A DNA stretch of 37,317 bases. It comes from Collinsella aerofaciens. Lineage in GTDB: Bacteria; Actinomycetota; Coriobacteriia; Coriobacteriales; Coriobacteriaceae. The first letter of the stretch is position 1. Every line of letters starts with the position of its first letter. Both the position numbers and the translations under genes were made by a program. Shown here in pieces: positions 21,693 through 29,298 of this stretch. The notes under the pieces were generated by a model that saw nothing but the letters and a program-made list of their open reading frames with translations, had not been told where the DNA came from and searched no databases. The stretch lies in assembly GCF_005845035.1 (NCBI RefSeq), contig NZ_SPFO01000020.1, positions 1 to 37,317 of the forward strand, in the 5' to 3' direction.

Positions 21693-23768
21693 CTACTTGG
21701 CGCGGCCCTCCTCATAGCGCTCGACCAGCTTGGCCTGAACGTCATAAGGCACCTGCTCGTAGCCGGCGGGCTTCATGGTAAAGTCGCCCGTGCCGCGCGT
21801 AATAGAGCGCAGACGCGTCGAATAATCCGTCAGCTCGGCCAGCGGCGCCTGGGCGATGACCACGGTGTCGCCGCGCTCATCGGTCTCCATGCCCGTCACG
21901 CGACCGCGCGATGCCGAGATGTCGCCCATCACGGCGCCGGCGTAGCTCTCGGGGATAGTCACCGTGATTTCCTCGATGGGCTCCAGCACCACCGGATCGG
22001 CATCGGCGCACGCCTTGCGCAGGCCGATGCGAGCCGCCGCGCGGAACGCCATCTCGTTGGAGTCGACGCTGTGATACGAGCCGTCGTACACAGCCACGCG
22101 AATGCCCGTGAGCGGGTAGCCGGCAATGATGCCGTCCTTCATGGTCTCCTGGACACCCTTGTCCACGGCGGGGATCAGCGAGCGCGGAATGCGGCCGCCC
22201 ACGACCTCGTCCACAAACTCATAGCCATCGCTCGTGCCGTCGGGCCCGATGAGCGGCTCAACGCGCAGCCAGCAGTCGCCATACTGACCGGCACCGCCAG
22301 TCTGCTTCTTGTGGCGGCCCTGTGCGCTCGCCGTGCGGCGGATAGTCTCGCGATACGGAATGCGGATCGGCACGCTCTTGGCCACGACCTTGGTGCGATC
22401 CTCCAAACGGTTGAGCAGGACCGAAACCTGCGCCTCACCCACGGCGGAGATGATAGTCTGGCCGGTCTCCTCGTCACGATCGATGCTCATGGTCGGATCG
22501 GCCTTGCACGCCTTCTCGATAAACGTGTAGAGCTTCTCCTCGTCACCGCGGTTCTCGGCCTCGATGGCAATGCGGTACTGCGAGTTGGGAAACTTAAACG
22601 CCGCCGCCTCGACCTTACCGGTAATGGAGAGCGTGTCACCCGTCTCTGCCGCCAACTTGGGCGCCACGATAATGTCGCCGGCATAGGCGTGACCGACCTC
22701 GGTCATGTCGCGGCCGCACATCACATACAGGTGAGCCAGACGATCGCTCTTGCGAGTGCGCGCGTTGATCAACTCAAGGCCCGGCTCAAGCGTGCCCGTC
22801 AGCACCTTGATAAAGCTGATGCGGCCCTGCTGCGGATCGGCCAGGGTCTTAAACACAAACGCCACCGGACGGTCATCGTCACTCGAGATCTTAAGCGAAT
22901 CACCGTCGATGAGCGGCATCTCGCCATAGTCGGTCGGCGCTGGGAAGTATGTCGCGATGTCGTCCATCAGCGAGTTGACGCCCTGCTCCTTAATGCAATC
23001 GCCCGCAAAGACCGGCACAAAGATGCGCTCGGCGATCGCCTTCGACAGCAGGCCTTCAAGCTCCTCCTGCGTCAGCGTCTCCTCGCCTTCCAAGTACTTC
23101 ATCATCAACTCGTCGTCAGCCTCGGCCACCAGCTCGCACAGGTGGTCATGGGCCTCCTCGGCCTGGGCACGATACTCCTCGGGAATCTCCGACTCAACGG
23201 CTTCGGTGCCGTTGCAATGGCGCGCCTTCATGCGCACCAGGTCGATAATGCCGTCAAAGTCCTCGCCCTCGCCCCAGGGAAGGGTCACGGCGCCCAAGCG
23301 TGTGCCAAAGCGCTCCTGCAGCAGGTCCATTGTGGTCGTAAAGCTGGCCTCGGGGCGCGACAGACGGTTCACGAACACCGCACGCGCCAGACGTAGATCC
23401 TCCGCCGCATACCAAAGCTTGACGGTCGTAGGCTGCGGGCCGGCCTCGGCGTCGACCACAAACAGAGCCGTCTCGCAGACGCTCATTGCGGCAAAGGCGT
23501 CGCCGATAAAATCGGGATAGCACGGGGCATCGAGCACGTTGATGCGGGCGCCCTTCCAGTCGATCGGCGCGATGGTCGTCGAGATGGAGAATGAACGCTT
23601 GACCTCTTCGGGGTCGTAGTCGAGCGTGGGCTTGGTGCCGTCGTGGCCGCCCAGGCGGGCGGTCTTGCCGGAAAGGTGGAGCATGGCCTCGGCGAGTGAA
23701 GTCTTGCCCACCCCGCCTTGGCCTACGAGCACCACGTTCCTTACATTGCCGGTCTTGGGAGCACCCAT
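21693..23768 (-). CDS. Elongation factor G-like GTPase (EF-G paralogue)
   Basis: A 691-residue EF-G-like protein with the full five-domain length. G1 is GQGGVGKT (16-23). The G3 box, DTPGHVDF in true EF-G, is DAPCYPDF (80-87), so the catalytic His is Tyr and the Gly is Cys. The G4 box NKxD is NRLS (134-137), so specificity for guanine should be weakened. Domain IV (GGAGQYGDCWLRVEPL, KDGIIAGYPLTGIRVAVYDG) and domain V (EPIEEITVTIPESYAGAVMG) are well kept. Actinobacteria carry such paralogues beside fusA; their role is not settled (ribosome rescue, tetracycline-type protection or regulation). The start at 23768 follows AAGGAGGTCATC. It is a single-gene unit with a terminator at 21623. Confidence 0.92.
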   Translation of the reverse strand: MGAPKTGNVRNVVLVGQGGVGKTSLAEAMLHLSGKTARLGGHDGTKPTLDYDPEEVKRSFSISTTIAPIDWKGARINVLDAPCYPDFIGDAFAAMSVCETALFVVDAEAGPQPTTVKLWYAAEDLRLARAVFVNRLSRPEASFTTTMDLLQERFGTRLGAVTLPWGEGEDFDGIIDLVRMKARHCNGTEAVESEIPEEYRAQAEEAHDHLCELVAEADDELMMKYLEGEETLTQEELEGLLSKAIAERIFVPVFAGDCIKEQGVNSLMDDIATYFPAPTDYGEMPLIDGDSLKISSDDDRPVAFVFKTLADPQQGRISFIKVLTGTLEPGLELINARTRKSDRLAHLYVMCGRDMTEVGHAYAGDIIVAPKLAAETGDTLSITGKVEAAAFKFPNSQYRIAIEAENRGDEEKLYTFIEKACKADPTMSIDRDEETGQTIISAVGEAQVSVLLNRLEDRTKVVAKSVPIRIPYRETIRRTASAQGRHKKQTGGAGQYGDCWLRVEPLIGPDGTSDGYEFVDEVVGGRIPRSLIPAVDKGVQETMKDGIIAGYPLTGIRVAVYDGSYHSVDSNEMAFRAAARIGLRKACADADPVVLEPIEEITVTIPESYAGAVMGDISASRGRVTGMETDERGDTVVIAQAPLAELTDYSTRLRSITRGTGDFTMKPAGYEQVPYDVQAKLVERYEEGRAK

Positions 23769-24003
23769 GATGACCTCCTTGCAGGGCCGCGCGCAATGCG
23801 CGACGCCAACGGGGAGAGTTCGCGGTCGGTGCCGTCCCGGGAGCAGCATGGTCGGCAGCCGAGCCGACTCACCCTCCAAATGTCCTATGCCACCACCCTA
23901 CCCTCACGGGCGACCGTCCATGCACACCTTTCGGCGCACGTACGGATACAGGCGGCGAGAGGAAGAAGAACACATGCGAGGCGATTATTGAACCCCGCCG
24001 ATG
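23769..24003. other. Gene-free interval upstream of the EF-G-like gene
   Basis: This part of a 311-base gap holds the EF-G-like leader and presumably its promoter. I see no convincing -35/-10 pair, repeat or reading frame with a ribosome site. The left end of the gap carries the ribosome site for 23768; the right end carries the ABC cassette terminator. Confidence 0.5.
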
Positions 24004-24041
24004 CAAATAAAATGCCACCGCAGGCCGTAAGACGTGCGGTG
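24004..24041 (-). terminator. Terminator of the amino-acid ABC cassette
   Basis: CACCGCA (24016-24022) and TGCGGTG (24035-24041) form a 7-bp stem with a 12-base loop. On the minus strand GCATTTTATTTG follows. It lies 39 bases beyond the ATPase stop codon. Confidence 0.7.
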
Positions 24042-24079
24042 ACTTCGCCTCAATATAATAGTTGAGTAAATAGCTGAGC

Positions 24080-24844
24080 CTACCCCTCGATACGGCTCAA
24101 GAACTCGCGGGTACGCTGCTCGCGTGGATGGTCGATGACCTGCTTGGCAGGACCCTCCTCGACAATACGGCCGCCGTCCATAAAGACTACGCGGTCGGCA
24201 ACATCGCGCGCAAACTGCATCGCGTGGGTCACGATTACCATCGTCATATTCTGCGCCGCCAGGTCCTTAATGACACGCAGCACCTCGGCCGTCAGCTCGG
24301 GATCGAGCGCCGAGGTCGGCTCGTCAAAGAATAAGATTTCCGGATCGAGCGCCAGGGCGCGGGCAATACTCACGCGCTGCTGCTGACCGCCCGAAAGCTC
24401 ACACGGCACCTTGTTCTCGTTGCCCGTCAGCCCCATTTGTGCAATCAGCTCGTGAGCGCGGGCTTCCGCCTGCTCGCGCGGACGCTTAAGCACGCGAATC
24501 GGCGCATCGATGATGTTTTTCATCACGGTATAGTGCGGGAACAGGTTGTAATTTTGGAACACCAGGCCGAATCGCGAGCGCGTTTGCTTGGGCACATCGC
24601 CCTTCGCATAGACCGCGCCCGAACCCGCATCCGTCGCAACGGCAAGGTCGCCAAACGAGAGTGAGCCTCCGTCGAGTGTCTCGAGCAGCGTGGCGCAGCG
24701 CAGCAGCGTGGACTTGCCGCCACCCGAAGGCCCGATAATCGCCACGACCTCGCCACGCTTCACCTCAAGCGAGATATCCTTGAGCACCTCATTGCCGCCA
24801 AACGCCTTACGCGCGTTTTCGATTTTCATCACTGAGTTAGTCAT
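24080..24844 (-). CDS. Amino-acid ABC transporter ATP-binding protein (GlnQ type)
   Basis: A 254-residue ATPase that powers polar amino-acid uptake. Walker A is GPSGGGKSTLLR, the signature is LSGGQQQRVSIARAL, and Walker B with the D-loop is ILFFDEPTSALDPEL; the switch histidine is in VIVTHAMQFA. The start at 24844 overlaps the permease stop by eight bases, which suggests coupling; an ATG five codons later (24829, MKIENARK) is an alternative. It is the third gene of the cassette binding protein, permease, ATPase. It may also serve the binding protein and permease at 7586-9148, which have no ATPase of their own. Confidence 0.95.
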   Translation of the reverse strand: MTNSVMKIENARKAFGGNEVLKDISLEVKRGEVVAIIGPSGGGKSTLLRCATLLETLDGGSLSFGDLAVATDAGSGAVYAKGDVPKQTRSRFGLVFQNYNLFPHYTVMKNIIDAPIRVLKRPREQAEARAHELIAQMGLTGNENKVPCELSGGQQQRVSIARALALDPEILFFDEPTSALDPELTAEVLRVIKDLAAQNMTMVIVTHAMQFARDVADRVVFMDGGRIVEEGPAKQVIDHPREQRTREFLSRIEG

Positions 24845-25490
24845 GATAATAGTCCAGCTTCTTTTCGGCGGCGCCCAGCAGCATCTCGACCACAAAGTTA
24901 AAGACCCAGTAGATCAGCGCCGCAATCGCAAACGGCACCATGCTCACCTGCGAGGCAACCAGCGCCTTGGCGGTCGAGAACATCTCACCCACGCCAATGG
25001 CAAACGCCAGCGACGTGTCCTTGACCAGCGTGATGATCTCGTTGCCCATCGCCGGCAGAATACGCTTGGCAACCTGCGGCATCACGATATACAGAAACGT
25101 CTGCATACGCGAATAGCCCAGCACCTCGGCTGCCTCGTATTGACCGCGCGGAATGGACTGCAAGCCCGAGCGATAGATCTCGGCAAAGTAGCCGGCGTAG
25201 TTGATGATGAACGCCACGACGCATGCCGTCCATTTGGAGTCGGGCGTGAGCGAGATGCCGAACACGTAGTACGGGGCAAAGTAGATGGCAAACATCTGTA
25301 GCATGAGCGGCGTGCCGCGCATCACCGAAATATAGATGCGCGCTATCCAGCGAAGCGGCGCAATTTTGCTCATGCGCATGAACGCCACGGGGATTCCCAG
25401 CGGAATCGACCCGAGCAGCGTCAGCACAAACAGCTGCAAGCTGACCAAGAATCCCTGGCCAAGCATCTGCATCATGACTTGGATAGACAT
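24837..25490 (-). CDS. Amino-acid ABC transporter permease (HisM/GlnP type)
   Basis: A 217-residue inner-membrane permease with about five hydrophobic segments. MRGTPLMLQMFAIYF is the family second-helix motif, and AAEVLGYSRMQTFLYIVMPQ is the EAA loop that contacts the ATPase. Its ATG shares one base with the TAA of the binding-protein gene (TAATG at 25488-25492) and its end overlaps the ATPase gene, so the three products are tightly coupled. Only one permease is present, so it probably works as a homodimer. The substrate is not identifiable; cystine, glutamine or basic amino acids are typical for this family. Confidence 0.94.
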   Translation of the reverse strand: MSIQVMMQMLGQGFLVSLQLFVLTLLGSIPLGIPVAFMRMSKIAPLRWIARIYISVMRGTPLMLQMFAIYFAPYYVFGISLTPDSKWTACVVAFIINYAGYFAEIYRSGLQSIPRGQYEAAEVLGYSRMQTFLYIVMPQVAKRILPAMGNEIITLVKDTSLAFAIGVGEMFSTAKALVASQVSMVPFAIAALIYWVFNFVVEMLLGAAEKKLDYYHD

Positions 25491-26350
25491 TACTTAAGCA
25501 CCCAGTTATCGAAGGAAAGACCATAGCTCGCGTACTTGTCGCACAGGTCCTTGACCGTGCCGTCCTCGTAGAGCGCCTTGAGCGACTCAGTCACGGCGTC
25601 GGCCGACTTGGTGTCACCCTTCTTAAAGCCGACGGCATAGTGCTCGCTAGACAGCGGCTTATCAAGCTGCGTATAGGCATCGGGCTTTGCGGCAAGCTGA
25701 TACTGAGCAATCGAAAGGTCGCACGCCACGGCATCGACCGCGCCACTCTCGAGCTGCATAAAGGCCGTGTTGTACTCGCCGATCGTGTCGAGCGTGGCAA
25801 ACGTCGCCGCCAGATCCTTCTGGTCACCCTCAAGCACGTCCTGCGCAGCGGAATCAGTCTGGGTAATCACAGTCTTGCCGGCAAGATCGTCCCAGCCCTT
25901 GATGCCCGCATCCTTCTTGACCACCAGCACCTGCTCGTTGAGCATGTACGGCTCGGAGAACGTGTAGTCGTCCTCACGGCCCTCCATGGTAAAGCCGTTC
26001 CAGATGCAGTTGATGGCGCCAGAGTTGAGCAGCGTGTCCTTGGCATCCCAATCGATGGCCTCGTATTTGACCTCCCAGCCCTGCTTATCGGCAACGGCCT
26101 TGGCAAGGTCGAGGTCAAAGCCCGTGTACTCGCCGTCATCGCCCACAAAGCCGTACGGAGGATAGGACTTATCAAAGCCCACCACGAGCTTCTTGGACTC
26201 CGCAGCGCCCTTCACATCCTTGGCCGCGGCAGAGCCAGCAGCGGAGCCCTTGCCAGCACCACCGCCGCAACCGACAAGACCAAGGCCAAGCACCGTGGCG
26301 AGCGAGCCGGCTAGACCAACAAACTGACGACGAGACATATCGGTATTCAT
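25490..26350 (-). CDS. Amino-acid ABC transporter substrate-binding lipoprotein
   Basis: A 286-residue solute-binding protein, family 3. MNTDMSRRQFVGLAGSLATV followed by LGLGLVGCGGG has a twin-arginine motif (SRRQFVG) and a lipobox LVGC with Cys28, so Tat export and lipid anchoring are likely, as in the other binding protein of the window. A Gly/Ala/Ser/Lys linker follows. The body has KSYPPYGFVGDDGEYTGFDL, AINCIWNGFTMEGRE, LAGKTVITQTDSAAQDVL and DAVACDLSIAQYQL, typical of this family. The start at 26350 follows AAGGGGGAATACC. It is the first gene of its cassette, under the promoter at 26407-26435. Confidence 0.94.
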   Translation of the reverse strand: MNTDMSRRQFVGLAGSLATVLGLGLVGCGGGAGKGSAAGSAAAKDVKGAAESKKLVVGFDKSYPPYGFVGDDGEYTGFDLDLAKAVADKQGWEVKYEAIDWDAKDTLLNSGAINCIWNGFTMEGREDDYTFSEPYMLNEQVLVVKKDAGIKGWDDLAGKTVITQTDSAAQDVLEGDQKDLAATFATLDTIGEYNTAFMQLESGAVDAVACDLSIAQYQLAAKPDAYTQLDKPLSSEHYAVGFKKGDTKSADAVTESLKALYEDGTVKDLCDKYASYGLSFDNWVLK

Positions 26351-26368
26351 GGTATTCCCCCTTGATGG

Positions 26369-26422
26369 CACTTTAGTTAGGTAAAGTGAGTCATGTAACG
26401 TTCAGAATCATACACTTTACCT
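26369..26422. promoter_or_regulatory. Inverted-repeat operator at the ABC cassette promoter
   Basis: AGGTAAAGTG (26379-26388) and CACTTTACCT (26413-26422) are perfect inverted repeats 24 bases apart. A third half-site CACTTTA lies at 26369-26375. One arm fills the -10/-35 spacer and the others lie downstream of the start site, as expected for a repressor that blocks or loops the promoter. Confidence 0.6.
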
Positions 26423-26435
26423 TGATAGAGTACAA
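26407..26435 (-). promoter_or_regulatory. Promoter of the amino-acid ABC cassette
   Basis: On the minus strand TTGTAC (26430-26435) and TATGAT (26407-26412) are exactly 17 bases apart. The -10 lies 57 bases before the start codon. Confidence 0.7.
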
Positions 26436-26483
26436 GGGAGGGTTTGCCCGGCGTGGGCGGGGAGCGGCGCGGGATTAAGTTTC

Positions 26484-26602
26484 CTGCTCTACAGTCCTGC
26501 GCAAGACGGAAAGCACGCATGGAGCACAAGGTTGGTGCACCCGGAATGCCGGCAGCCGTCACGGTATTTAATTTGCTGCTCTACAGTCCTGCTCACGACG
26601 GA
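26484..26602 (+). repeat. Direct repeat of CTGCTCTACAGTCCTGC
   Basis: The 17-mer occurs at 26484-26500 and 26576-26592, 92 bases apart. Similarity continues for ten more bases (GCAAGACGGA against TCACGACGGA). The second copy lies inside the long inverted repeat, the first outside it. No reading frame with a ribosome site covers it. Confidence 0.8.
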
Positions 26603-26691
26603 GGCCACATTAAGTGGCCTCCTGTTCGTGCGGAACTCGCGACAAATAAAATACCGTGACGGCTGCCGGCATTCCGGGGGACAACGTGCTC
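26522..26691. repeat. Long inverted-repeat element with internal hairpin
   Basis: Thirty-base arms at 26540-26569 and 26649-26678 are perfectly complementary; with one mismatch they extend inward to 26575 and 26643. Outer similarity reaches GAGCAC (26522) and GTGCTC (26691). The centre carries a perfect 9-bp hairpin, GGAGGCCAC (26600-26608) with GTGGCCTCC (26614-26622). The element could fold into one long stem. It lies between the ABC promoter and the RNA methyltransferase promoter and resembles a MITE-like or structured-RNA element. Confidence 0.85.
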
Positions 26692-26784
26692 GGGACTTAA
26701 ATAGGCGTCCCCTCCAATCGGGCACGTTGAATGCACGGTACAATTACTTCGGACTTTTCTTTTATTTAATAGTGGAGTTAATTC

Positions 26785-28233
26785 ATGGCAGAATCTCGTG
26801 CGGAGCGTAAGGCTCGTCGTGCTTTGATCGAGGCAGCTGAGGGGTCGGAAGAGAAAAAATCTTCTAAGAAATCCAAGTCGTCTCAGGGCGCAAAGGGTAA
26901 GTCGGCCAAGGGCAAGGCTAAGGCCAAGCGTCCCGGCTCTCGTCGGAACGAGGATAAGGCATCTCAGACTCGCTCCAAGCGCTCGCATAAAGATCAGGTT
27001 TCGCCTGCGCGTAAGGCTGTGGACCCCAAGTCCCCTTGTTCGATCATGAAAGCTTGCGGTGGGTGCACGGCGCTCAATCGTCCTTATAAGAAGCAGCTCG
27101 CCGCCAAGCAGGCTGCTATGGAGGAGCTTTTTGCTTCGCTTTGTGAGCGTGAGGGCATTGCTGTAGATCCTATTCGTGGCATGGGTGTCACCCTGGGCGA
27201 CCCGGGCAAATATCCTGCGCCGCGTGGCTTTCGTCATAAGGCTGCCACTCCCTTTGCTCCCGGTAAGGAGGGCGCTGTCCGTTGCGGTTTCTTTGAGCGC
27301 GGCACGCACAAGATCGTTGCCGTACCCGAATGCCCCGTCGAGGCACCGGGCGCTCGTCAGATTCTCAACGGCGTCGCACGCGAAGCTGAGCGGTTGCATA
27401 TTCCCGCCTTTAACGAGGACAAGCATCTTGGTTTGCTTCGCTATGCCGTCGTCCGCTGCGGTTGGCGCACCGACCAGGTCATGGTTACGCTCGTGACCGC
27501 CCAGCGTGACTTACCGCATGCGCAGGAGTTCTTTGAAGCCGTCGCGGCGCTCGATCCGCATATCGTCACCGTTGCCCAAAACATCAACGGACGCCCCGGT
27601 AACGCCATCTTGGGTGAGGAGACTCGTATCGTCTATGGCGCCGAGTGCATGCGCGACCAGCTACTCGGCTGTGAGTTCGATATCTCCCCCACCGCGTTCT
27701 ACCAGACCAACCCGCAGCAGACCGAGCTGCTCTATCAGCTCGCGATTGACGGCATGGACCTGCAGCAGGGTGACATTCTTATGGATGCCTACTGTGGCAG
27801 CGGTACCATCGGCCTTTGCGCAGCTAAAGATGCCCAGAACAAGGGTATCGGCATTATGCTGCTCGGCGTGGAGCGCAACCCGGCGGGCATTGCCGACGCA
27901 CGTCGCAATGCCGAGCTCAACGGCCTCACCCGCAGCGCTTGGTTTATGGCCGACGACGCCACCGACTACATCCTGGATGCCGCCGACAACAACGAACGCG
28001 TCGATGTCCTTTCCATCGACCCGCCGCGTGCCGGCTCCACCCCCGAGTTCCTCGAAGCTGCCTGCGCACTTAAGCCGCGCCGCATCACCTATATCAGCTG
28101 CAACCCCGTGACCCAAGAGCGCGACCTGCACCAGCTCCTCGACGGAGGCTATCGCCTGCTCAAGATCACGCCCGTCGACATGTTCCCTCACACCGACCAC
28201 ACCGAAACCGTAGCGGTCCTCGAACGCCGCTAA
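26785..28233 (+). CDS. 23S rRNA (uracil-C5)-methyltransferase, RlmC/RlmD family
   Basis: A 482-residue RNA m5U methyltransferase. Residues 1-80 are a Lys/Ser/Arg-rich tail that probably binds RNA and replaces the TRAM domain seen in RlmD. Four cysteines, Cys85, Cys91, Cys94 and Cys183, fit the 4Fe-4S site of this family. The SAM-binding motif is MDAYCGSGTIG (about 333-343), DPPR is at 412-415, and Cys439 in YISCNPVT is the catalytic nucleophile. Without TRAM it could be RlmC-, RlmD- or RlmCD-like, so no symbol is given. The start at 26785 follows GTGGAGTTAATTC. TACAAT at 26739-26744 is a possible -10. It is a single gene convergent with the PHP gene. Confidence 0.92.
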   Translation: MAESRAERKARRALIEAAEGSEEKKSSKKSKSSQGAKGKSAKGKAKAKRPGSRRNEDKASQTRSKRSHKDQVSPARKAVDPKSPCSIMKACGGCTALNRPYKKQLAAKQAAMEELFASLCEREGIAVDPIRGMGVTLGDPGKYPAPRGFRHKAATPFAPGKEGAVRCGFFERGTHKIVAVPECPVEAPGARQILNGVAREAERLHIPAFNEDKHLGLLRYAVVRCGWRTDQVMVTLVTAQRDLPHAQEFFEAVAALDPHIVTVAQNINGRPGNAILGEETRIVYGAECMRDQLLGCEFDISPTAFYQTNPQQTELLYQLAIDGMDLQQGDILMDAYCGSGTIGLCAAKDAQNKGIGIMLLGVERNPAGIADARRNAELNGLTRSAWFMADDATDYILDAADNNERVDVLSIDPPRAGSTPEFLEAACALKPRRITYISCNPVTQERDLHQLLDGGYRLLKITPVDMFPHTDHTETVAVLERR

Positions 28234-28261
28234 CCAACCTCAGTAGATTTTTGGGACAAGA

Positions 28262-28291
28262 AAGGGGGCGACCCGTCTGGGCCGCCCCCTT
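28262..28291. terminator. Bidirectional terminator between convergent genes
   Basis: AAGGGGGCG (28262-28270) and CGCCCCCTT (28283-28291) pair around a 12-base loop. The minus strand continues TCTTGTCCC and the plus strand CGCTTGGTTT. It lies between the stop codons of the methyltransferase and PHP genes. Confidence 0.7.
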
Positions 28292-28311
28292 CGCTTGGTT
28301 TATAAATCCCG

Positions 28312-29133
28312 CTATATCCCCTTGCGCAGGTCGCACACGCCGGCTGCCGCCATCTCGCACAGCAGCGTCTCGCGATCGCGCGTCACGATCAAATCCAGCG
28401 GGAAGTGAATCTCGTCGAGCATCTTGCGAGCGTAATCGAGCTTACCAATTGCCATGCCAATGTGCGCATCGGTCGAAACGCCAATGCCCACGCCCAGCTC
28501 GGCGCAGCGCTCGGCGATCTTGCGGCATACGACCCAATGCTCAGTGTCGACACCGTGCTCAAGACTATGGTTGTTAATCTCAATAATCTTGTGCTTGGCC
28601 ATGGCCGCCAACAGCACCTCGTCGATATCGAACGGTACGCCCGAGCGCCCCGTATGCCCCAACATGAACACCTTGGGATGTTCCAAGGCATTGATATACA
28701 TCTGGGTCGTTTGAGCCAGCGTCGCGCCCTCGGCAAACTGCGGATTATGCACGCTTGCCACCAAATAATCCAAATTGCGCGTCACCAATTCGAACAGCGA
28801 ATGCTGACGACTGTACGAATCGCCGGCGATATCAAGGTCGACGGGAATATCCTCGCCAAACAAGCTGCCGTCCAGCGAAACGATATCGGCCTCGGCGCCG
28901 CGCAGCACCAACACACCGCTCCAAATGCGCGGCCAGATATCCTGATTGATAAAGAACTGATAACTGCGCAGGTCATTGGGGCAGGCCGTAACCATCGAGC
29001 TCAGGTGGTCCGCAGAACCAAGCACCTGCAGACCGCGCTCGGCTGCCCAATAGATGTTCTCCTCAATGGTTGAGTACGCATGCGCGGAGAACAGCGTATG
29101 AGTATGAATGTCACAAGAAAGAAGGTAGGGCAT
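28312..29133 (-). CDS. PHP-domain phosphoesterase (YcdX type)
   Basis: A 273-residue metal-dependent phosphoesterase of the PHP fold. The metal-binding residues appear in order: HTHT at 10-13, ADH at 41-43, RGAEADI (Glu), VASVHN, LGHTGR and STDAH near residue 235. This spacing fits YcdX-like phosphatases rather than histidinol-phosphatase, and the substrate is unknown. The start at 29133 follows AAGGAGACCCG. It converges with the methyltransferase gene and lies 165 bases downstream of the aminotransferase gene on the same strand. A hairpin AACGGGG/CCCCGTT at 29234-29264 in that gap may end the aminotransferase transcript. Confidence 0.88.
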   Translation of the reverse strand: MPYLLSCDIHTHTLFSAHAYSTIEENIYWAAERGLQVLGSADHLSSMVTACPNDLRSYQFFINQDIWPRIWSGVLVLRGAEADIVSLDGSLFGEDIPVDLDIAGDSYSRQHSLFELVTRNLDYLVASVHNPQFAEGATLAQTTQMYINALEHPKVFMLGHTGRSGVPFDIDEVLLAAMAKHKIIEINNHSLEHGVDTEHWVVCRKIAERCAELGVGIGVSTDAHIGMAIGKLDYARKMLDEIHFPLDLIVTRDRETLLCEMAAAGVCDLRKGI

Positions 29134-29298
29134 CGGGTCTCCTTATCCGGTATGGCCGTCGCGTATATTCATTGTACGCATAGCATTCGATGGTCGTAAA
29201 ACCGCTCCATCCCAACGACACAACGTCCATGACAACGGGGCCTGGCTTAACACCAAACCCCGTTTCACGTAAAACATTGTAAGCAGAGCGCTTTACTT

